Shown one piece after another: positions 60,563 through 64,000 of a stretch of 64,000 bases of DNA. The notes beneath the pieces are model-generated. The model was not told the origin of the DNA, made no database searches, and was given only the letters and a program-made list of their open reading frames with translations. Within the stretch, counting starts at the first letter, position 1. Every line of letters starts with the position of its first letter. The DNA is from JAUILA01 sp964563925 (GTDB taxonomy: Bacteria > Bacteroidota > Bacteroidia > Cytophagales > Cyclobacteriaceae), in assembly GCA_964563925.1 (NCBI GenBank), contig CAZLZD010000009.1:1-64000 (forward strand), given 5' to 3'. Both the position numbers and the translations under genes were made by a program.

Positions 60563-61120
60563 ATGAAATACCTGATCATTTACCTTTTGGCTTTAATGCC
60601 TGGATTTTCTTCAGCCCAGGTCATCGGTGATTTCACCCTGACTGATGTGCGTAATGGAAATGATGTCACGTTATCCGCATTTACAAATTCGAAAGCCGTT
60701 GTGGTCATTTTTACCAACACAAAATGTCCCTATGATGAATATTATTCGGGACGAATGCGTTCACTTGTAGCTGATTACCGCAACCGCGATGTTCAGCTAT
60801 TATTTATTAACAGCTCACCGGAAGAAAGTCCGGAAGATCTCAAAAATCATGGTGACTTATTAGGGGCTCCTTACCTGGACGATCGTCAGCAGGTGGTAAT
60901 GCGGCTGCTTGATGCAGGTAAATCACCGGAGGCGTTCATTCTGATTCCCGTAAATGGAGGTTTCAGAAAATTATATCAGGGCGCGATTGACAATAACCCA
61001 CAAGTTGCAACAGATGTTAAAAAGCCCTATCTGAGACAGAACCTGGATAATGTCCTTTCCGGAGAATCACTTACCTATGCCAATATCCCACCTGTCGGTT
61101 GCCGAATACGTATTCCTTAA
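60563..61120 (+). CDS. Secreted thioredoxin-like (AhpC/TSA-type) protein
   Basis: 185 residues with a signal peptide (MKYLIIYLLALMPGFSSAQV). The thioredoxin fold is shown by IGDFTLTDVRNGNDVTLSAF, FTNTKCPYDEYYSGRMRS and PEAFILIPVNGGFRKLYQGA, ending in the family motif PPVGCRIRI. There is one Cys in the CPY motif and one near the end rather than a CxxC pair, so it may act as a single-Cys redoxin. Its last 54 bases overlap the 3' end of the opposing RND gene. Confidence 0.88.
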   Translation: MKYLIIYLLALMPGFSSAQVIGDFTLTDVRNGNDVTLSAFTNSKAVVVIFTNTKCPYDEYYSGRMRSLVADYRNRDVQLLFINSSPEESPEDLKNHGDLLGAPYLDDRQQVVMRLLDAGKSPEAFILIPVNGGFRKLYQGAIDNNPQVATDVKKPYLRQNLDNVLSGESLTYANIPPVGCRIRIP

Positions 61121-63883
61121 AAAAAGAAGCGCAAGCGCAGGAAGCAATGTAAGAGAGGCGAGTGTCGCCATTATTAACCCACCGGTTAAGGCAATGACCA
61201 GGGGGCGTTGAATAAGGTTGCCTGTTCCGGTCACTAAAAAGACCGGAAGACAGGCCACAACGGTGGTGAGGGTTGTAAGCAATATGGGCTTAAGCCGAAG
61301 TTCAAGGCTCCTGGCCAGTATTTGTTCCGGGGGAAGACTGCCGGCCAGCTTCCTTATTACACTAACTTTCAGGATGGCATCATTTACAATAACCCCCATC
61401 ATCGCAACCAGGCCTATTCCGGACATACTATTCAAGGAATCGCCTAGTATATGAAGTGCAAGGAGGCTTCCCGTTATACCGGGAGGTAATACCGAAAGAA
61501 CGAGTAATGGCCAAAGGAAAGATCCGTACTGGAGGACCAAAACGACATACAGGATGACTCCGGAAAGGAGCAGTAAACCTGACAATTCGTTAACCATCAG
61601 TTTTTCCTGTGCTATTCTTCCCCCTGTCTGAATGCCAACCCCATGTGACCGGGCTTCCTTGAGGTGTTCCCGGCCTTGCTTCCGGAATGCTTCAGAGGAA
61701 TAGGCCAACCTGATGATCCTTCCATGAAGGTCACCCCTGATTTTCTGTCCGGAAAAACTTTGGTAGTTCTGGATTATATTGGCTCCCGGAACGGAACGTC
61801 TGTTCATCCTGCGAATCATTTGGTCTGACCGGGAGAATCTCATCAGGATGGCACGGTTTGGATTTGTGGTACTATCCGGTTCCTGAAATGGACCCAGCAG
61901 AGTACGGACTGAAGACCTCATACGTTGCTTTGTGGTCATTACCGTATCCGTTTGCCTTTTCAATACAGGTACGAAGCGTGTTAGTTGATCCCGGGGTGCC
62001 CGGAAGGTGACCTCAATGTCCGCCTGGTCAGCATCAAAAAGGCGGATAAGGGGATTGTCACCCGGCCTGATAATTCCCCCTTTCTCGCCGATTCGCCGGG
62101 AGGCCTCCTCAGCCCCCGGCCCGTACAGTTCAAGCCTTGTTCCTTGTCGGACCGGGGAGAGCAAATAGCCATCAGGACCTTGTGCATTTTCGGTTAAAAG
62201 GTCCGCAGATACCGGGGTGACAATTTCCTGGGAATTAATATCGGCCTGCCAGTGCTCATTGCCAAATTCAGGTACGGTTTGAACAGGCAGTTTCGGAAAA
62301 GTCGCCGCGCCTGCAACCGTAAGGATGAGGTACACAAGGACCACCGGGTACGGGTGAGTATAAATCCACTTGCTGCCATACCTGACCACTCCCAGTGTCT
62401 GGTGAAAAAGTATCGAATCCGTTTCCGGTGCCTGAACAGCAAATAATACGCGGTAAAGAAGAGGCAACAGCAGGACCGACAATACCACCGACGCAATGAT
62501 GGTCAAAATGATTACCCTGGCTTCCTCCCTGAAGATCAGCGAAAGAACCCCATCCCCCGCCAGTAATGGAACAAAAATGATAAGGGTGGTGAGGTTTGAG
62601 GCTATAAGTGGCGGAGTCATATCCTGAACTCCGAGGCAAATCGCTTTTAAAACGGTACAGCCCTTTTGATGGAACCTGATTATACCCTCTGAGATCACAA
62701 TGCCATTGTCAATAAGAATACCTGTGCCTACTATCAGTCCGCTGAGAGAAACTATATTCAACGCGATATCCGTAAGCTTCATAAGGCCCATCGCAAAACA
62801 TACCGAAAGCGGGAGCATGCATCCCATTAAGACCGGCATCCGTACTCCACGAGTGAAGAGGAATAGAATACTAATAACACCGGCCATGGCCATCCCTGTA
62901 CTCAGCCAGAGTCCGTCCACACTTTCCTCAACCGTACGGGCCCTGTCCTCAGCAACGACCAAATGCATATCCGGATATCGCTGCCTGAGGTCATTCATCA
63001 GACGTTGCAACTCAATCCGAACGTCTGTAAGCCGGCTATTATCCCTGGTGTATACCTTCAATGCCACTGCCCGTTTATGGTTAACCGTGTGATGCCCCAC
63101 CGGTATGTATTCGGCTCCGAGAAATCCCAGGCTTGCCGGCGAAACCAAATGCCCGCCCGTCGATTGCATAACATTACGTTGCTCCAATGCCGCGCCGCTT
63201 TCCTGAAAAACCAGCGGAAATAAACGCTGACCGGCCTGAACCCTGCCAAGCGGTTGTTGCTGTGAATCAGGATTAAGCTGCCGGTCAATTGAAAATGGAT
63301 CCGTCCAAAGATCCGCCCGCCAGCTGTGGATAAACAGCACATTTCTCCGCTCCAGCAAACCACTCACATCCACAAGTGATACTCCCTCCAGCTGTCTGAT
63401 ACGAGGCAGGACATCACCACGTACCGCCACTGACAGGTCTTCAAAGGGTACCTCTCCCATAATAAAAAGCTTAAAGGTGTACCCCTTTCGTTCATATCCG
63501 GCTGAAATCACGGGTGAACCTAACCGCTGGATAATCCTGTCGACATGATCCAGACGGGCACGTATCTCAGGCACAAGTACCTCTGGTTCTATTTGTACGC
63601 TGAATTCCAGGCGGATCGTCAGCTTTAACGGATCGACCGTATATGCTGACTCTTGGATATCCTTCAATGATCTCATTTCGGAGAGTATCCTGACCGCCAG
63701 TTCCTCCAGGGTCCCGGTTTCATCTCCATGGTGAGGGAATACAATGTCAATCTGCCGGACCGGAATGGCAGGTAAAAACGAAACCGGAATAAATAAATAC
63801 TGTGCGCCTCCGGCGATTGACAGGATTACCACCAACCAGAAAACGGAACCGGAACGGGCAGTAAGCCACAACCAGAATTTCAT
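61067..63883 (-). CDS. RND-family transporter (AcrB/HAE-like), shorter than usual
   Basis: 938 residues; typical HAE1 pumps have about 1030-1050. The N-terminal helix (VFWLVVILSIAGGAQYLFIP), porter regions (FEDLSVAVRGDVLPRIRQLE) and the TM4 block (SLSGLIVGTGILIDNGIVIS) are RND-like. TM4 carries Asp392-Asn393 where AcrB has Asp-Asp. The second half has GIGLVAMMGVIVNDAILKV and a final TM block. It exports small molecules using proton motive force. Its start overlaps the preceding gene's stop (ATGA), and its 3' end overlaps the redoxin gene on the other strand by 54 bases. The membrane-fusion and TolC partners would be outside the window. Confidence 0.87.
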   Translation of the reverse strand: MKFWLWLTARSGSVFWLVVILSIAGGAQYLFIPVSFLPAIPVRQIDIVFPHHGDETGTLEELAVRILSEMRSLKDIQESAYTVDPLKLTIRLEFSVQIEPEVLVPEIRARLDHVDRIIQRLGSPVISAGYERKGYTFKLFIMGEVPFEDLSVAVRGDVLPRIRQLEGVSLVDVSGLLERRNVLFIHSWRADLWTDPFSIDRQLNPDSQQQPLGRVQAGQRLFPLVFQESGAALEQRNVMQSTGGHLVSPASLGFLGAEYIPVGHHTVNHKRAVALKVYTRDNSRLTDVRIELQRLMNDLRQRYPDMHLVVAEDRARTVEESVDGLWLSTGMAMAGVISILFLFTRGVRMPVLMGCMLPLSVCFAMGLMKLTDIALNIVSLSGLIVGTGILIDNGIVISEGIIRFHQKGCTVLKAICLGVQDMTPPLIASNLTTLIIFVPLLAGDGVLSLIFREEARVIILTIIASVVLSVLLLPLLYRVLFAVQAPETDSILFHQTLGVVRYGSKWIYTHPYPVVLVYLILTVAGAATFPKLPVQTVPEFGNEHWQADINSQEIVTPVSADLLTENAQGPDGYLLSPVRQGTRLELYGPGAEEASRRIGEKGGIIRPGDNPLIRLFDADQADIEVTFRAPRDQLTRFVPVLKRQTDTVMTTKQRMRSSVRTLLGPFQEPDSTTNPNRAILMRFSRSDQMIRRMNRRSVPGANIIQNYQSFSGQKIRGDLHGRIIRLAYSSEAFRKQGREHLKEARSHGVGIQTGGRIAQEKLMVNELSGLLLLSGVILYVVLVLQYGSFLWPLLVLSVLPPGITGSLLALHILGDSLNSMSGIGLVAMMGVIVNDAILKVSVIRKLAGSLPPEQILARSLELRLKPILLTTLTTVVACLPVFLVTGTGNLIQRPLVIALTGGLIMATLASLTLLPALALLFLRNTYSATDRWDIGIGK

Positions 63884-64000
63884 GAATCCCGGCTTTCAGT
63901 ACTCAAAAAGGTCCGGGACGAACTGGTCACCACAAACACAATAATCAATACATTCAAGGTGACATGACCCCATCGCGGTAAGGAATCAATCAACCCACCG
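63880..64000 (-). CDS. Partial 3' end of an upstream gene, probable transport-related membrane protein
   Basis: The 39 C-terminal codons visible here encode LIDSLPRWGHVTLNVLIIVF, one hydrophobic segment, then VVTSSSRTFLSTESRDS and stop. The stop overlaps the RND start by 4 bases (ATGA). It is cut by the window edge. The position suggests another RND subunit or accessory membrane protein, but the visible part is too short to say. Confidence 0.55.
   Translation of the reverse strand, partial: GGLIDSLPRWGHVTLNVLIIVFVVTSSSRTFLSTESRDS

Overview
The window looks like a chromosome segment from a Bacteroidota bacterium, most likely of the Cytophagia/Cytophagales group. The evidence is a SusC/SusD pair, a protein ending in a type IX secretion (T9SS) sorting domain, many lipoproteins whose mature Cys is followed by acidic residues, TlpA-like thioredoxin proteins, a GH97 glycosidase, a TPR protein ending in a LuxR-type helix-turn-helix, and a DivIVA-domain gene beside a WD40 gene. 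Genes are densely packed with many ATGA/TAATG overlaps. I saw no transposase, integrase, rRNA, tRNA or CRISPR array. Nearly all of it reads as native chromosome, with one visible decayed gene (about 4978-5344).

Layout. 143-4941: a membrane-spanning HTH/thioredoxin fusion, a beta-propeller protein, a PhyH-type oxygenase, an NAD(P)-binding protein and a DUF421 membrane protein. 5328-7545: an operon of nitrilase, beta-barrel protein and DinB protein. 7679-16011: a TPR/HTH regulator, a lipoprotein with an aerolysin-like Ser/Thr-rich module, an MFS sugar transporter, a CHASE3-GAF sensor and an unknown secreted protein. 16021-20191: an arylsulfatase/hydrolase operon, Hsp20 and an unknown secreted protein. 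20312-24436: meaB coupled to a BtuFCD-like importer, which together suggest vitamin B12 uptake and use.

24696-40030 is the most interesting part. It holds two cyanophycinase-like S51 peptidases (one a lipoprotein, one with a T9SS sorting domain), a cytoplasmic isoaspartyl peptidase/asparaginase, a YfcC-type amino-acid/dipeptide transporter, a SusC/SusD pair and two tandem PKD plus YWTD-propeller lipoproteins; an M16 peptidase also lies there. Read together they form a candidate cyanophycin (multi-L-arginyl-poly-aspartate) utilisation locus, built like a polysaccharide utilisation locus but aimed at a polypeptide. A similar sequence block containing CAGTGCA lies upstream of both the secreted cyanophycinase and susC.

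40307-46769: an FAD oxidoreductase with a membrane polyferredoxin, a YcbB-type L,D-transpeptidase with an altered catalytic motif, and nfeD-floA. 46832-54005: a WG-repeat protein, a metallo-beta-lactamase/double-rhodanese protein, an SDR, a small membrane protein, a monoacylglycerol-lipase-like hydrolase and a GH97 glycosidase. 54071-61120: housekeeping genes (gcvT, comB, mazG-like, dtd, an IscA-like gene, folB, DivIVA-domain, WD40, phosphopantetheinyl transferase, redoxin). 61067-64000: an RND transporter on the minus strand, with the 3' end of the gene upstream of it cut by the window edge.

All functional calls come from reading translated motifs by eye. No database search was run.
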